A stretch of 5,659 bases of DNA from Anaerolineae bacterium (lineage in GTDB: Bacteria > Chloroflexota > Anaerolineae > Anaerolineales > Villigracilaceae), in contig PLNY01000429.1 of NCBI GenBank assembly GCA_003141915.1, positions 8,079-13,737 of the forward strand, in the 5' to 3' direction. Positions 5,461 through 5,659 of this stretch are shown here, in pieces (the first letter of the stretch is position 1; every line of letters starts with the position of its first letter). Under the pieces are notes generated by a model. That model was not told the origin of the DNA and searched no databases. It worked only from the letters and a program-made list of their open reading frames with translations. A program made the position numbers and the translations under genes.

Positions 5461-5485
5461 GAGCGTCAATTTTATTGAGAGCGTC
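5461..5485 (+). repeat. Paired short repeats upstream of the PHP gene
   Basis: GAGCGTC occurs at 5461-5467 and 5479-5485, 18 bp apart, and between them TCAAT (5466-5470) and ATTGA (5474-5478) form a small dyad. It could be a regulator site; the units are short and chance is possible. Confidence 0.3.
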
Positions 5486-5504
5486 TGAACTGGAGTAAAT
5501 AATA

Positions 5505-5659
5505 ATGGGAAAGGCTGATTTACATATTCATACCATCTATAGTTGGGACGGAACCTGTACCATCGAGGCCGTTCTAAAACAAGCCGCACATATTGCGGAA
5601 CTGGATGTTATTGCAATTACAGATCACGATGAGATTCGAGGTGCGCTGGAGGCTGTAGA
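5505..5659 (+). CDS. PHP-domain metal-dependent phosphoesterase, N-terminal part (3' end outside window)
   Basis: ATG at 5505 follows TGGAG (5491-5495) by 9 bases and the frame stays open to the window edge, giving 51 residues. It shows PHP motif I, 'ADLHIHTIYSWDGT' with D5, H7 and H9, and motif II, 'DVIAITDHDEIRGA' with D40, H41 and D42. These are metal ligands of the polymerase and histidinol phosphatase fold. The very short N-terminus means the PHP domain begins at once, as in stand-alone PHP phosphoesterases rather than DNA polymerase III alpha or PolX. Possible substrates include nucleoside 3',5'-bisphosphates or cyclic phosphates; this cannot be decided from 51 residues. It may share a transcript with the DUF1059 gene 110 bp upstream. 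Confidence 0.85.
   Translation, partial: MGKADLHIHTIYSWDGTCTIEAVLKQAAHIAELDVIAITDHDEIRGALEAV

Noticed and set aside
5083..5589. 168-codon and other minus-strand frames opposite the DUF1059 gene
   Set aside because: They translate to Phe/Leu/Ser-rich low complexity, the mirror of the purine-rich charged tail, and the longest also runs through the PHP start.

Overview
The window holds six genes, all on the + strand. The first and last are cut by the window edges. Gene content suggests Chloroflexota, probably an Anaerolineae-type genome: a stand-alone sensor, a tandem cyclase of the soluble adenylyl cyclase kind, a ParA/MinD-like ATPase with an 'RGGTGKS' P-loop, and a DUF1059 protein. Related ATPases and HAMP/cyclase proteins also occur in cyanobacteria, so the assignment is inference, not proof.

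Layout. Positions 1-558 are the end of a GNAT-like acetyltransferase. It overlaps by 13 bp a two-TM sensor with a Cache-like extracytoplasmic domain, a HAMP domain and a short coiled coil (546-1619). That gene overlaps by 4 bp (GTGA) a 515-residue tandem class III cyclase (1616-3163). After a 116-bp gap with a strong sigma70-type promoter come a deviant-Walker-A ATPase (3280-4035) and, 29 bp on, a small winged-helix protein starting at TTG (4065-4400). Positions 4401-4887 are non-coding and AT-richer, with short inverted and direct repeats and a perfect 14-bp palindrome. Then comes a DUF1059 protein with a long acidic tract and a histone-H1-like lysine tail (4888-5394), and the start of a PHP-domain protein (5505 to the edge).

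How they may work together. The sensor has no enzymatic output of its own and is translationally coupled to a cyclase with no membrane anchor. The simplest reading is a two-piece receptor cyclase. In the cyclase, the first domain keeps the two metal-binding Asp and lacks the catalytic Asn/Arg, while the second keeps Lys, Asn and Arg and lacks the metal Asp. This predicts one composite active site, as in soluble adenylyl cyclase (ADCY10). The ATPase and winged-helix gene follow from their own promoter and may be a localisation or regulatory module for the same pathway; that link rests only on adjacency. The DUF1059 and PHP genes look like a separate unit behind the 487-bp spacer.
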